Source: CAWEHU01 sp963808965 (GTDB lineage Bacteria; Pseudomonadota; Alphaproteobacteria; Acetobacterales; Acetobacteraceae). From it: a stretch of DNA of 64,000 nt. The notes beneath the pieces are model-generated. The model was not told where the DNA came from. It was given only the letters and a program-made list of their open reading frames with translations, and did no database searches. The stretch lies in the NCBI GenBank assembly GCA_963808965.1, contig CAWEHU010000027.1, positions 1 to 64,000 of the forward strand. The letters run 5' to 3'. Of the stretch, positions 1 through 9,604 are shown one piece after another (positions within the stretch are counted from its first letter, which is position 1; each line of letters starts with the position of its first letter). Both the position numbers and the translations under genes were made by a program.

Positions 1-214
1 CGGCCAGAGGCAATGTGCTGGATGGCGCCTCAAAGGAGTGGCAGAAACAAGCGCACAGGGGCACGCGGCTCGGGTAACCGTGGTCAACAGCTTCCACAGC
101 AAAGGTATGCTCTGCCGCAAGGTGAACTACACGGCCCGGGCTAGCAATTGGCAGGAATCCCGCACCATCGCTGTCGACTGGTGCAAGACCTCGAAAGGCT
201 GGAAGGTGGTGTAG
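1..214 (+). CDS. Surface-antigen-type lipoprotein, C-terminal fragment (partial)
   Basis: The window opens inside this gene. The last ~55 codons end with VDWCKTSKGWKVV and contain two cysteines in a CRKVNYTA...DWCKTSKGW arrangement. That resembles the C-terminal domain of the 17-kDa/RT0821-type surface antigen family, which is usually an outer-membrane lipoprotein of unknown role. Upstream of about base 55 the matching sequence (DGASKEWQKQA) is in another frame, so one indel is likely near 50-60. The 5' end and any signal peptide are outside the window. The family call is moderate because only the tail is visible. Confidence 0.45.
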   Translation, partial: GQRQCAGWRLKGVAETSAQGHAARVTVVNSFHSKGMLCRKVNYTARASNWQESRTIAVDWCKTSKGWKVV

Positions 215-299
215 TCTGCCCGGACTGCTTTCGACCCAAACCCCCTGCCGAACTCTGACCCCAACACCGCGCCCCTCCTGGACTACTATCAAGCGCCGG

Positions 300-1139
300 G
301 CCAACTACGTTCACCGCGTTTATTCCCGAGCCAATTCCGCGGACGTCCCGGAAGGCTTGGTCGCTCTGCGGCTTCACGAAGAGAGCGATGACCTCTGGAT
401 GCGAGGCACGAATTTCGGGTTCGATGTCGTTCACCTTGTCCTCGATCTCCGGTGCGCGAAGATCATCGGCGAACTCGAGGCTGAGCGCCGCGGATTCGAT
501 GCGGCGTCAACTGAGCCGTGATAAGCTCGTTGCCCGAGCGACCGATTGCTCCTCGGCGGCGATGCGGAGAATGGAGGATGCCAGCCTGGGATCAGCTTGC
601 TCTCCAATGAGGAGCTCTTGCTTTCACGCGCGAGCAGAGCCGAGGTGGCGGCGAGAACGAGGCCAATCAGTAATGATGAAATCCCGTCCAACACCGGCAT
701 TTCCAGCATCACGGATGCGAACGTACCAACGGCGGCAATCAGGATGCCGGTCAGGGCCGCGCTGTCCTCGAACGGGGCCATGAACGAGGAAGGATCCTTG
801 CTCCGGCGCACGGCTTTGTAATAGCCGGGGTTCATCTTTGATCGCACTCAACTGCTTGAGCGCGATCCACCAGGATCCGCCCTCGAAGACGAAAGAAAGT
901 GCGAGAACAACATGGTTTATTGCAGGATTCTGGATCGGCTCGGGATGGCGGATATGGGCAATCGCTTCGTAAATGGACGCGGCGGCACCGAGAGCGAAGA
1001 TCAACAGTCCGACGATGACGCTCCACAAGTAGATCTCGCGGCCATAGCCTAAAGGCAGCTTTACAGGCAGCAGCCGGGCCAAAATCCAGCTCACCATGAC
1101 GGCAAGCAGAAGGGCCAGCACCATCATCACCGCTTCCAT
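300..1139 (-). pseudogene. Cation diffusion facilitator transporter, broken and chimeric
   Basis: Reading leftward, successive frames give GYGREIYLWSVIVG, then ASIYEAIAHIRHPEPIQNP, LLIGLVLAATSALLARESKS, LIGEQADPRLASSILRIAAE and VIALFVKPQSDQAFRDV. These are typical of CDF (cation efflux) proteins, which export divalent metals by proton antiport. At least three frame changes are needed (near 800, 615 and 440-500). The N-terminal TM1-TM2 segment is missing. In its place is a hydrophobic leader, MEAVMMVLALLLAVMVSWIL, that looks like the start of a CPA1 Na+/H+ antiporter. The left boundary is approximate because the frame runs on past the usual family end. Confidence 0.6.
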
Positions 1140-1204
1140 GTGTTCCCCGAAGCCGTGGTTAGGGACTCACGGAGCTCGCCGCCCCACCTGACCGGCGATG
1201 ACGA

Positions 1205-1840
1205 TCAGCGGCTGAGCAGCTCACTTGCCGTAGCGGCTATGATCTCCCGTCCTCTCAGCAAACTCCGGCCCCGAACGTGAGGAGCCGCTCCCCTTCCCAG
1301 GGGACGGCGGGTCGCGCAGAGGAGAAAACCTGTGCCTATCAGCGCGCCGGGCAGCATTACGAGGGGAGCCCACACCAACGCGGATGTCACGTTCGCGAGC
1401 CAGAAGCGTCGCGGCGGCATTTGCGCCAGCCCCGCCGTGAGCGGAATTATGGCGCGCACGGGCCCGAAAAATCTGCCGATGAACACGCTCTTGCCGCCAT
1501 GCTTCCGAAAGAAACTTTCGCCTCGCGCGACCTGTTCCGGGTAACGCGAGAGCGGCCAGAGCCGCAGCAACTGCCGTCCGAAATGGCGACCAAGCCAGAA
1601 AGAAGCGCCGTCACCCAGGATGGCGCCGGAAATAGCACCGAGCAGCAATGGCCAGAAACTTAGCGTTCCACTCGGGACGAGCGCTCCACAGGCGGCGAGA
1701 ATGGCGGTGCCCGGTACGAATAGACTGATGACGGCGAACAACTCGCCGAAGCAGACGAGAAAGATCAGCGGCCCCGCAAGAGTGGCGTGCTCGCTCACGA
1801 AAGCAGTGATGTCTTCTACGCTCGGCATGGCGGCCGACAT
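1205..1840 (-). CDS. DedA-family membrane protein
   Basis: The 211-residue product begins MSAAMPSVEDITAFVSEHA if translation starts at 1840; M22 of the longer frame (1828) is an alternative. It carries the DedA/SNARE-associated core: FLVCFGELFAVISLFVPG, LGAISGAILGDGASFWLGRHFG and GRFFGPVRAIIPLTAG. These include the conserved glycine-rich and F/G-R-F-x-P-x-R-A motifs. DedA proteins are inner-membrane proteins linked to proton-motive-force maintenance and lipid-carrier recycling. The last ~35 residues are arginine-rich rather than a final membrane helix, which suggests a 3' frameshift near 1340. Neighbouring genes are also damaged. Confidence 0.75.
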   Translation of the reverse strand: MSAAMPSVEDITAFVSEHATLAGPLIFLVCFGELFAVISLFVPGTAILAACGALVPSGTLSFWPLLLGAISGAILGDGASFWLGRHFGRQLLRLWPLSRYPEQVARGESFFRKHGGKSVFIGRFFGPVRAIIPLTAGLAQMPPRRFWLANVTSALVWAPLVMLPGALIGTGFLLCATRRPLGRGAAPHVRGRSLLRGREIIAATASELLSR

Positions 1841-2047
1841 TAGCCATAATCTTGGCCGGCGCCATATTCCGTCCGATGCGTCGGCGGCCATGCACTACGT
1901 GCCGCTGCGCCCCGGGTCAAGCGCAGCGACCTCGAGAGCGACATGGCGGGGCTGCATCTCCTCCGTTATAGTGAGGCCCTTGCTTACTCGACCGGGAAGG
2001 TCGTGACTGCCGCTGGGCGTTGCTGGCGAACAATCGTGGAGCCCATG

Positions 2048-4451
2048 ATGGTGGACAGCTTGCATGCCGATACGCTTCCGAAGGTCGAGGGACCTTTGGC
2101 TCCCGATCTTCTCCGAAAGATGGATGCCTACTGGCGCGCTGCGAATTACCTCACGGTCGGGCAAATCTACCTCCGCGACAATGCGCTTCTCGAGGACCCA
2201 CTCACGCTGGCCCACATCAAGCCGCGCTTGCTTGGACACTGGGGCACGACCACGGGGCTCAACTTCATCTACGTACACCTCAATCGGCTGATCACCGACA
2301 ACGACCTGAACATGATCTATGTCATTGGCCCGGGGCATGGTGGTCCGGGGCTGGTGGCGCAATCCTACCTGGAAGGCTCCTATACCGAGATTTATCCGGA
2401 TATCGAGCGCAGCCGCGACGGGCTGCAACGATTGTTCCGGCAATTCTCCTGGCCCTATGGCGTCCCCAGTCACGTGGCGCCGCAAACTCCCGGGTCAATT
2501 CACGAAGGCGGCGAGCTGGGCTACTCGCTCACTCATGCCTACGGCGCCGCCTTCGATAACCCGGATCTGATCGTCGCCTGCATCGTCGGGGACGGCGAGG
2601 CGGAAACCGGGCCGTTAGCCGCAAGCTGGCACGCCAACAAGTTCTTGAACCCGGCGCGCGATGGCGCGGTGTTGCCGATCCTGCACCTCAACGGATTCAA
2701 GATCGCCAACCCGGCGATTCTGGCTCGCATCGGTCGCGAGGAGCTAACCGATCTGCTGCACGGCTATGGCCATGAACCTACGTTCGTGGAAGGCCATGAT
2801 CCCGCGATCGTTCACCAGCTCATGGCGGCCGCGCTTGAACTCGGTCCTAGCCGAGATACGTGCGATCCAGGCTGACGCTCGCGCTGCGCCGGATCCCGAG
2901 CGCCTGTCCCGGCCACGCTGGCCGATGATCGTGCTGCGCACGCCAAAGGGCTGGACCGGGCCGAAGATTGTCGACGGTAAGCCGGTCGAAGGCACCTGGC
3001 GAGCCCATCAAGTCCCGATCTCGGATTTCAAGAACCCCGAGCATTTGCGTCAGCTCGAGGACTGGATGCGCAGCTACCGGCCCGACGAGCTGTTCGACGC
3101 GCAAGGCAAGTTCCGCGAGGAGTTCGCGGCACTGGCTCCGACCGGGCATGGCCGGATGAGCACCAATCCGCACGCGAACGGTGGCGAGTTGCTGCGGCCC
3201 TTGTCCATGCCCCACTTTCGCACTCACGCTGTCAAGGTCGCGTCACCTGGCAGCGTGCAGGCGGAGTCAACGCGGGTTCTGGGCAGCTTCCTGCGAGACG
3301 TGATGAAGCTGAACTTGGAGTCGGCAAATTTCCGCCTGTTCGGTCCGGACGAAACCGCGTCCAACCGCTTGCAGGACGTGTACGAGGCAACCGGCAAGGC
3401 TTGGATGGCGGAAATCGAGGAAGTCGATGTCAACCTGAGCGTCCATGGCCATGTGATGGAGGTGCTGAGCGAGCATCTCTGCCAGGGCTGGCTGGAAGGC
3501 TACCTGCTCACCGGACGGCATGGGTTCTTCTCCTGCTATGAGGCCTTCGCCCACATCATCGATTCGATGAGCAATCAGCACGCGAAATGGCTGAAATCCT
3601 GCAAGTCGCTCGCCTGGCGTAAACCGATCGCCTCCCTGAACTATCTCTTGACCTCGCATGTCTGGCGTCAGGATCACAACGGCGCGTCGCACCAGGATCC
3701 GGGTTTCATCGACCATATCGCCAACAAGACGTCCGATGTCGCGCGCATCTATCTGCCCCCCGATGCCAATTGCTTGCTCTCGGTGGCCGATCACTGCTTG
3801 CGCAGCCGCAACTACATCAATCTGATCATCGCCGGAAAGCAGTCGGAATGGCAATGGCTGGACATCGACGCCGCGGTCCAGCACTGCGCGGCCGGTGCAG
3901 GCGTTTGGGAATGGGCGAGCAACGACCAAGGCGATCCGGACGTAGTCATGGCCTGTGCCGGGGACGTGCCGACGCTGGAGGTTCTTGCGGCGGTCACCCT
4001 CCTGCGGAGCTACGTGCCGGACATCCGGGTTCGCGTGGTGAACGTAGTCGATCTGATGTGCCTGCAAACGGAGGGAGAACACCCGCACGGATTGGCCGAA
4101 CGTGATTTCGACGAGCTGTTTACCCGGGACCGACCGGTGATTTTTGCGTTTCATGGTTATCCAACTCTGATTCACCGCTTGACCTACAAGCGGGCAAACC
4201 ACGACAACATGCACGTGCGCGGCTATGTCGGTGAAGGGACCACGACCACGCCGTTCGACATGGCCGTGCTCAATCGCCTTGACCGCTACCGCCTCGCACT
4301 CGACGCGATCAGCAGGATCCCGCGTCTGTCCGATCGGGTGAAGGAGGCGACCGAGCGCTACTGGAGCACCATGCAACGCCACAAACTCTATGTCAGCGAA
4401 CACGGCGAGGACATGCCCGAGGTGCAGAACTGGCGCTGGACTCAGCCTTAG
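2048..4451 (+). CDS. xfp: Xylulose-5-phosphate/fructose-6-phosphate phosphoketolase, one frameshift
   Basis: Two overlapping frames together give a full ~800-residue XFP. The first runs from MVDSLHADTLPKVEGPLAPD to about 2845. The second runs from about 2845 (VLAEIRAIQADARA) to the stop. Visible family features are YVIGPGHGGPG, the thiamine-diphosphate site GDGEAETGPLAASWH, the LTSHVWRQDHNG segment and the C-terminal NHDNMHVRGYVGEGTTTTPF. The enzyme cleaves xylulose-5-P or fructose-6-P with phosphate to acetyl-phosphate plus a sugar phosphate. A single indel near 2845 is the only defect. It lies in an otherwise perfect gene, so an assembly error is as plausible as true inactivation. Dps follows 69 bases downstream. 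Confidence 0.93.
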
Positions 4452-4520
4452 GGGAGCGCCCGATTTAGCTTCACAGATCCTGTGCCCATCGCCATTTAAC
4501 TTAGCGAAGGAGCCCATCAA

Positions 4521-5048
4521 ATGGCCAAACATCCCGAAGCGCATGGCGTGCCATCAGCGCTCGCCAGGCCTACCGATATCGGCGCCAACGCTGCTCGCGA
4601 CATCGCGGCAGCCCTGAACGGGCTGCTTGCCGACGTCTTCGCGCTCTACTTAAAGACAAAGAATTTTCATTGGCACATGAGCGGCCCGCATTTCCGCGAC
4701 TATCACCTAATGCTCGATGAGCACTCCGACCAGATTTTCGCGATGACCGACGTGCTCGCCGAGCGGGTACGCAAGATCGGCTGTGTCACGTTGCACTCCA
4801 TCGGTGAGATATCGCGCATGCAGCGGATAGCCGATAACGATGCCCCCTATGTCACGCCGCAGGACATGCTGGCCGAACTGCGCGAGGACAACGGAACCTT
4901 GGCAAAGCGGCTGCGCGAGGCGCATGGTTTGACTGACGAGCACAGGGACGTGGCGACGGCGAGTTTGCTGGAGACGTTCATAGACGAGACGGAACGGCGC
5001 GCCTGGTTCCTGTATGAGGCAAGCCACGCCGCCCCGCACTCGGCGTAA
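4521..5048 (+). CDS. dps: Dps-family ferritin-like DNA-protection protein
   Basis: The product has 175 residues, the normal Dps length. It contains LYLKTKNFHWHMSGPHF and the following DEHSDQIF, which supply the inter-subunit ferroxidase His/Asp/Glu ligands. The start is supported by AAGGAG about 8 bases upstream. Dps assembles into dodecamers that oxidise and store iron with hydrogen peroxide and shield DNA under starvation or oxidative stress. This is one of the few intact genes in the first 8 kb, between phosphoketolase and a broken wrbA, in line with a general-stress island. Confidence 0.92.
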   Translation: MAKHPEAHGVPSALARPTDIGANAARDIAAALNGLLADVFALYLKTKNFHWHMSGPHFRDYHLMLDEHSDQIFAMTDVLAERVRKIGCVTLHSIGEISRMQRIADNDAPYVTPQDMLAELREDNGTLAKRLREAHGLTDEHRDVATASLLETFIDETERRAWFLYEASHAAPHSA

Positions 5049-5126
5049 TCAGGGTGGGCGGCGGGGCGTCGCAGCGGCTTGCCTCCCGGCCGATCAGAAC
5101 CGATATCGTCTGGGCAAGGATTTGAA

Positions 5127-5722
5127 ATGACCAAGGTGCTCGTTCTCTATTACTCCAGTACGGTCACATCGAGAGATGGCCAACGCCGTCGCCCCAAGGT
5201 GCACGAGACGCCGGCGCCGAGGTGGACATTAAACGCGTCCGGAACTCGTACCCGAGGAAGTGGCCCGCAACAGCCACTACAAGCTCGAGCAGCCCGCTCC
5301 GATCGCCAAGCCGAGCGAACTCCTCGAGTACGACGCGATCATCGTCGGCACCGGCACGCGCTACGGGCGCATGGCGGCGCAGATGGCGAATTTCTGGGAT
5401 CAGACCGGCGGGTTATGGGCGAAGGGCGCGCTGATCGGCAAGGTCGGCGCCACGTTCAGCTCCACCGCCACCCAGCATGGCGGCCAGGAGATGACGCTGT
5501 TCTCGATCATCACCAACCTGCTGCATCAGGGACTAGTTGTCGTCGGGCTGCCCTACTCGTTCCAGGGCCAGTCGCGCCTGGATGAATCGCCGGCAGCTCG
5601 CCGTACAGAGCAACGACCTTGGCGGGCAGCGACGGCTCGCGTCAGGTGAGCGAGAACGAGCTGGACGGCGCGCGTTACCTCGGCGGCATGTGGCGGAGAT
5701 CGCCGCGAAGTTGGCCGGGTGA
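5127..5722 (+). pseudogene. wrbA: WrbA-type NAD(P)H:quinone oxidoreductase, multiply frameshifted
   Basis: Pieces in all three frames line up in family order: MTKVLVLYYSS, then GHIERMANAVA, AGAEVDIKRV, ARNSHYKLEQPAPIAKP, YDAIIVGTGTRYGRMAAQMA, FWDQTGGLWAKGALIGKVGA, FSSTATQHGGQE, then the tail SENELDGARY and HVAEIAAKLAG before TGA at 5720-5722. WrbA is a flavodoxin-like tetrameric FMN enzyme reducing quinones by two electrons. At least four indels are needed (about 5165, 5190, 5245 and 5580), so the gene cannot be expressed as written. Genuine decay and poor sequence quality cannot be separated from one copy. Confidence 0.8.
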
Positions 5723-5779
5723 ACCCGAACGACGGCGAGAGCTGCGGTCATGGGCTGGGATCCGGCGATAACTCCGCAG

Positions 5780-6520
5780 CTATCCTGCGGGCTGAGGCGG
5801 CATATTCGGAAGCGGCATGTTCGTGAAGAGAGAGCCAAGTCCTTCGGCCATTGTCGGGTGGGTCAGGATGGCCTCGCGCAGGGCGGTGTAAGGAAGGCCG
5901 GCCAGCATGGCTGTCTGGACCACGGCGACCACCTCGCCCGCGCCGGGGCCGATCATCGTGAAGCCGAGAATGCGATCTTCCTGTGCGCTTACAACCGCCT
6001 TCATGAAGCCTTGCGTCTCGTCGATCGTTCGTGTCCGCAACACAGCGCTCATTGGCAGCTTCGCGACACGCACCGCGATGCCTTGCCGTTGCGCTTCGCC
6101 TTCGTTCAACCCCACGCGCGCAAACGGCGGGTCCGTAAACATACAGAACGGAACCAGCCGACCGCGCGTGGTGCGGGTCCCGCCGGCCAAATTATCCCGG
6201 AGGACCCGGAAATCATCGAAGGAAACGTGCGTGAACTGCGGGCTGCCCGCGCATTCGCCGATCGCCCAAGTCTCGGGCGCACTCGTCTCCAACCGTTCAT
6301 TGACCCGGGTGTAGCCACGCTCATCTAGCTCAACGCCAGCTCCAGCCCGATGCCGGCGGTATTGGGACTGCGCCCCGCGGCTACCAGGATGTAGCTGCCA
6401 TTGATGGTCTGCTCGCCAGCAAGCTCGCGATGGAAGGGCAGCGGCACCATGGTCTCGCGGCCGTTTCGGATTCCAATCATCCAGAGCCCATCACTGTATC
6501 TCGATATCGACCGGGTGAAG
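5780..6520 (-). pseudogene. FAD-dependent disulfide oxidoreductase (mercuric-reductase-like), 5'-truncated
   Basis: The C-terminal half of a pyridine-nucleotide-disulfide oxidoreductase is recognisable. INGSYILVAAGRSPNTAGIGLELA is the second NAD/FAD fingerprint. A different frame then gives ETSAPETWAIGECAGSPQFTHVSFDDFR. The dimerisation domain follows, with FTDPPFARVGLNEGEAQ, LGFTMIGPGAGEVVAVVQ and the catalytic-helix region LTHPTMAEGLGSLF. The N-terminal FAD-binding domain and redox-active CxxxxC are absent, and there is a frame break near 6300-6325. The 5' boundary is approximate. Whether the ancestor was a mercuric reductase or a generic flavoprotein cannot be decided from this part. Confidence 0.65.
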
Positions 6521-6915
6521 GCATAGGCTCTCGGTGGCAGGACTGCGCGTGACGGCGACGACTCCGACCGCAGGGGGACCGGAGGCGGGCTAAGCGAACA
6601 TCGGGCGGGCGACTGAGAGGACGAGGAGCTGCGCGACAAAAGCAGCCGAGGGCAGGCTTCCGCAAGGAAGCGATTCGGCCTCAATCCCCCGGAGTTCGGC
6701 AGCGGGCCGGTGCGCGGTCAATGACTGGCTGGGCTGCGACCAATCGCCTCGCTAGGCGCGGCTTTATGTCCCGAGCAAGGCCGGACTGGCCCTTTCCGGT
6801 CAAAAGGAGTGCTCCCCCGTGCTCGGTCGCGTGAAGCAAAGCTCTGTCTCCTCCTTACAGCCATGCGGGAGCAACGGTTGCATTGCTCCACTCCGGCTTT
6901 CCATCTATCGTCCGT

Positions 6916-7540
6916 ATGATCAAGGTAATCAGTTGGAACCTGCTTCGTCTGACGGGAGCCTCGCTTTCCGACCTCGTCGGGCTTATCCGTCGGGAACGCC
7001 CGGATCTCTTGCTAATGCAGGAGGCGACCCAAGCGATCGACGGCATGGCCGAAGAAGTCGGAGGCCACTATCTGCGCAGCCCCTTGCCCGGACGGGTCCA
7101 CGGCCTCGCCGCATGGAGCCCTGTGCCGTTTCCTGGCTCCGCGGTGGTGCTGCCATTGTTGTCCGGCACGATGTTCGACCGCATTTGCCAGGTATTGGAT
7201 TTCGGGGAGTTCGCGGTCGCGAACGTGCACCGTCGCACGGGCAGGTCCTGAACCGCCGCCAGCTCCGGCGCCTGGCCGAGGCCCTCCCGCCGCGCGCTGC
7301 CGTGGTGGGCGACTACAACCTCGTCGGCCCCGCGTTGCTTCCAGGATTCCGGCGACGTGGGTCCGCGCGAGCCCACGCACGTGGCCGGAGACTTGGTACC
7401 GCTTCGGATTGACCGGTGCTTGGTGCGTGGCCTGGACTGCCTCAGCGCGCGGGCGCTCACGCGGGAAGCGTCCGACCACCGGCCGATCTCGGTCCACCTG
7501 CAAGCAGCCGCGCATCCGATTCAGCGCCCGCCGCGGCTGT
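6916..7540 (+). pseudogene. Endonuclease/exonuclease/phosphatase-family protein, frameshifted
   Basis: It starts MIKVISWNLLRLTGASLSDL at 6916 and continues with ERPDLLLMQEATQAID, the N and E residues that bind metal in EEP enzymes. After about 7230 the frame changes to give LNRRQLRRLAEAL and VVGDYNLVGPALLPGF (the GDxN motif). After about 7345 it changes again to give LTREASDHRPISVHL (the SDHxP motif). All catalytic motifs of the DNase I/exoIII fold are therefore present but split over three frames. In many alphaproteobacteria such a gene sits beside a phospholipase-D gene, and a fragment of one follows here in inverted orientation. The end is approximate; the last frame stays open to 7797. 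Confidence 0.65.
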
Positions 7541-7606
7541 CACGCGAAGATCTGGCCGGCAAGTCTGCGTCGAGCGGCGTTGCGCCGAACCCCCGTCGTG
7601 AGCGCC

Positions 7607-7890
7607 CTAGAGCTGGGGCTCGATTGGCAGCCATCCGAGGACCCGCGCCAGGACGCGGCGGGTCAGGGGGGCATCCGGCTCGCGATGTAGCACCGCCCCT
7701 GGCCGCTCATGTCGCCGGTCCAGGTCAGCCGCCGGCGTTCCAGGCTCACCTTCCAGCTCCGGGCCGGGTCGGTCAGCCGAGCAAACTCCTGGCTTAGCTC
7801 GCCAGCCAATTCGTAACTCTGTACAAAAGTGCCCATCTCGGTGTTCAGGTAAGCCGAGCGGGGGTCGATGTTGAACGAGCCCACGAAGGC
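7607..7890 (-). pseudogene. Phospholipase D / cardiolipin-synthase-like protein, C-terminal fragment
   Basis: On the minus strand GSFNIDPRSAYLNTEMGTFV reproduces the segment that follows the second HKD motif in PLD-family enzymes (GSxNxDxRSxxxNxE). It continues with SYELAGELSQEFARLTDP and WKVSLERRRLTWTG. The natural C-terminus (LTRRVLARVLGWLPIEPQL) is in another frame, so an indel lies near 7690. Everything upstream, including both HKD active-site motifs, is missing. This is a remnant; the substrate class is known only at superfamily level. Confidence 0.6.
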
Positions 7891-8128
7891 AAGGGGCAGC
7901 TATCTGGGACAGAAGCCGCCGTAGATGGATCTCAGGATCTTCGGGGATTGCCGCCTCGGTAAAGGGGCTGCGCTGCTCGAAGAGATGGTTGCGCGCGAGA
8001 TGCTGCACGCGAGACGGTATGGCTGCCAGCGACCGGCGGGACCCGCCGTTAGAAGGTCCCGTTCGGGCGCCGGGAATTTCCCTCATCACTCCTTGCGGCG
8101 CCCTGGCGGTTCCCGCCGCCGATTACAG

Positions 8129-8330
8129 CTAAACTCGTTTTGGGCTGACTGTGAGTGCCTCGGCCATCCCCCGTTCGTTCCCGCGGAAGCGGGAACCCAG
8201 GCCCGTGAAAGCAGGAACCCCGTCCCGCCATACAATGTCAGCCTTTCTTGTGCGAGACCTGGATCCCCGCCTTCGCGGGGATGAGCGGAATTTTGCGTCA
8301 CGTGTTTCCAGTTGGCCTAAACAAGTTCTA
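8129..8330 (+). repeat. MITE-like ~203-bp repeat, copy 1 (next to rho)
   Basis: This segment recurs in inverted orientation at 55841-56043 with only about three substitutions and one 1-base indel. Its ends form an imperfect terminal inverted repeat of ~17 bases: CTAAACTCGTTTTGGGC at the left, and CTAGAACTTGTTTAGGCC read inward from the right. Inside are two strong hairpins, GTTCCCGC/GCGGGAAC (8177-8196) and ATCCCCGC/GCGGGGAT (8263-8282), each with a 4-base loop. Both copies are flanked by CTA or its complement TAG. Small open frames inside it are not genes. It looks like a non-autonomous mobile repeat or REP/BIME-type element. Confidence 0.85.
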
Positions 8331-9604
8331 GGTGTTCATCGCGTCGAAGAAGTCCTGATTCGTCTTGCTGTATTTCAGCTTGTCGAGCAGGAACTCCATG
8401 GCGTCCACAGTACCCATCGGGTTCAGGATGCGGCGCAGCACCCACATCTTCGAGAGTGTTCCCTTCTCGACCAACAGCTCTTCCTTGCGGGTGCCGGACT
8501 TGGTGATATCGATCGCCGGGAAAGTACACGCTTATCCGAAAGCTTGCGGTCCAGGATGATCTCCGAGTTGCCGGTGCCTTTGAATTCCTCGAAGATCACT
8601 TCGTCCATGCGGCTGCCGGTGTCGATCAGCGCGGTCGCGATGATCGTCAGCGATCCGCCTTCCTCGATATTGCGCGCGGCACCGAAGAAGCGCTTCGGCC
8701 GCTGAAGCGCGTTCGCGTCAACGCCGCCGGTCAGCACCTTGCCTGAGGACGGCACCACGGTGTTATACGCACGCGCGAGACGCGTGATTGAGTCGAGCAG
8801 GATTACCACGTCGCGCTTATGCTCGACCAAGCGCTTCGCCTTCTCCAGCACCATTTCGGTGACTTGGACATGTCGCGTAGCGGGCTCGTCGAATGTGGAG
8901 CTGATAACCTCTCCGTTCACGCTCCGCGCCATATCGGTCACTTCCTCGGGCCGTTCGTCGATGAGCAGCACGATCAGGAACACTTCCGGATGGTTGGTCG
9001 CGATGGCGGTGGCGATGTTCTGCAACATCACCGTCTTGCCGGTGCGCGGCGGGGAGACGATCAGCGCCCGCTGGCCCTTGCCCACGGGCGCGATCAGATC
9101 GATCACCCGCGGGGTGAAATCCTTGCCCGGACCCTTGGCGACGGATTGGAAATTCTCGACTTCCATCTTCAGCCGCTCGTCCGGATAGAGCGGCGTCAGG
9201 TTGTCGAAATTGATGCGGTGCCGTACCGCCTCCGGCGGCTCGAAGTTGATCGTGTTGACCTTGAGCAACGCGAAATATCGCTCGCCATCTTTCGGCGCGC
9301 GAATCTGGCCCTCGACCGAGTCGCCCGTGCGCAGACCGAAGCGACGCACCTGGGAGGGCGAGACGTAGATATCATCCGGTCCCGGCAGGTAGTTCGCCTC
9401 GGGGCTGCGCAGAAATCCGAAACCATCTGGGAGGATTTCGAGCGTGCCCTCGCCGTGAATCGCCTGGTCGTTCTCGGCCAGGTTCTTGAGGATCGCGAAC
9501 ATCATGTCCTGCTTGCGCAGCGACGACGCGTTCTCGATTTGCAGCGATTCGGCAAAGCTTAGCAGGTCGGCGGGAGTTTTTGCCTTAAGTTCGGCGAGAT
9601 GCAT
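8328..9604 (-). CDS. rho: Transcription termination factor Rho (one frameshift near the 3' end)
   Basis: The product starts MHLAELKAKTPADLLSFAES and has the N-terminal helical and cold-shock RNA-binding domains (GTLEILPDGFGFLRSPEANY). The Walker A motif is SPPRTGKTVMLQNIA and Walker B is VVILLDSITRLARAYN, followed by the Q- and R-loop region TGGVDANALQRPKRFFGAAR. Rho is the hexameric RNA helicase that terminates untranslated transcripts. After LSDKRV (about 8523) the frame is lost. The adjacent frame restores the normal end, IDITKSGTRKEELLVEKGT...FFDAMNT, with TAG at 8330-8328. Total length fits ~425 residues. A frameshift in rho is unlikely to be tolerated, so a sequence error is likely. The stop codon coincides with the edge of the 8129-8330 repeat. 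Confidence 0.95.

Noticed and set aside
3267..4544. 425-residue minus-strand open frame
   Set aside because: It is antisense to phosphoketolase, whose motifs are complete.
8151..8301. Short open frames on both strands within the repeat, also present in the second copy
   Set aside because: They arise from the repeat sequence itself and recur in both copies; hairpins and GC-rich arms explain them.
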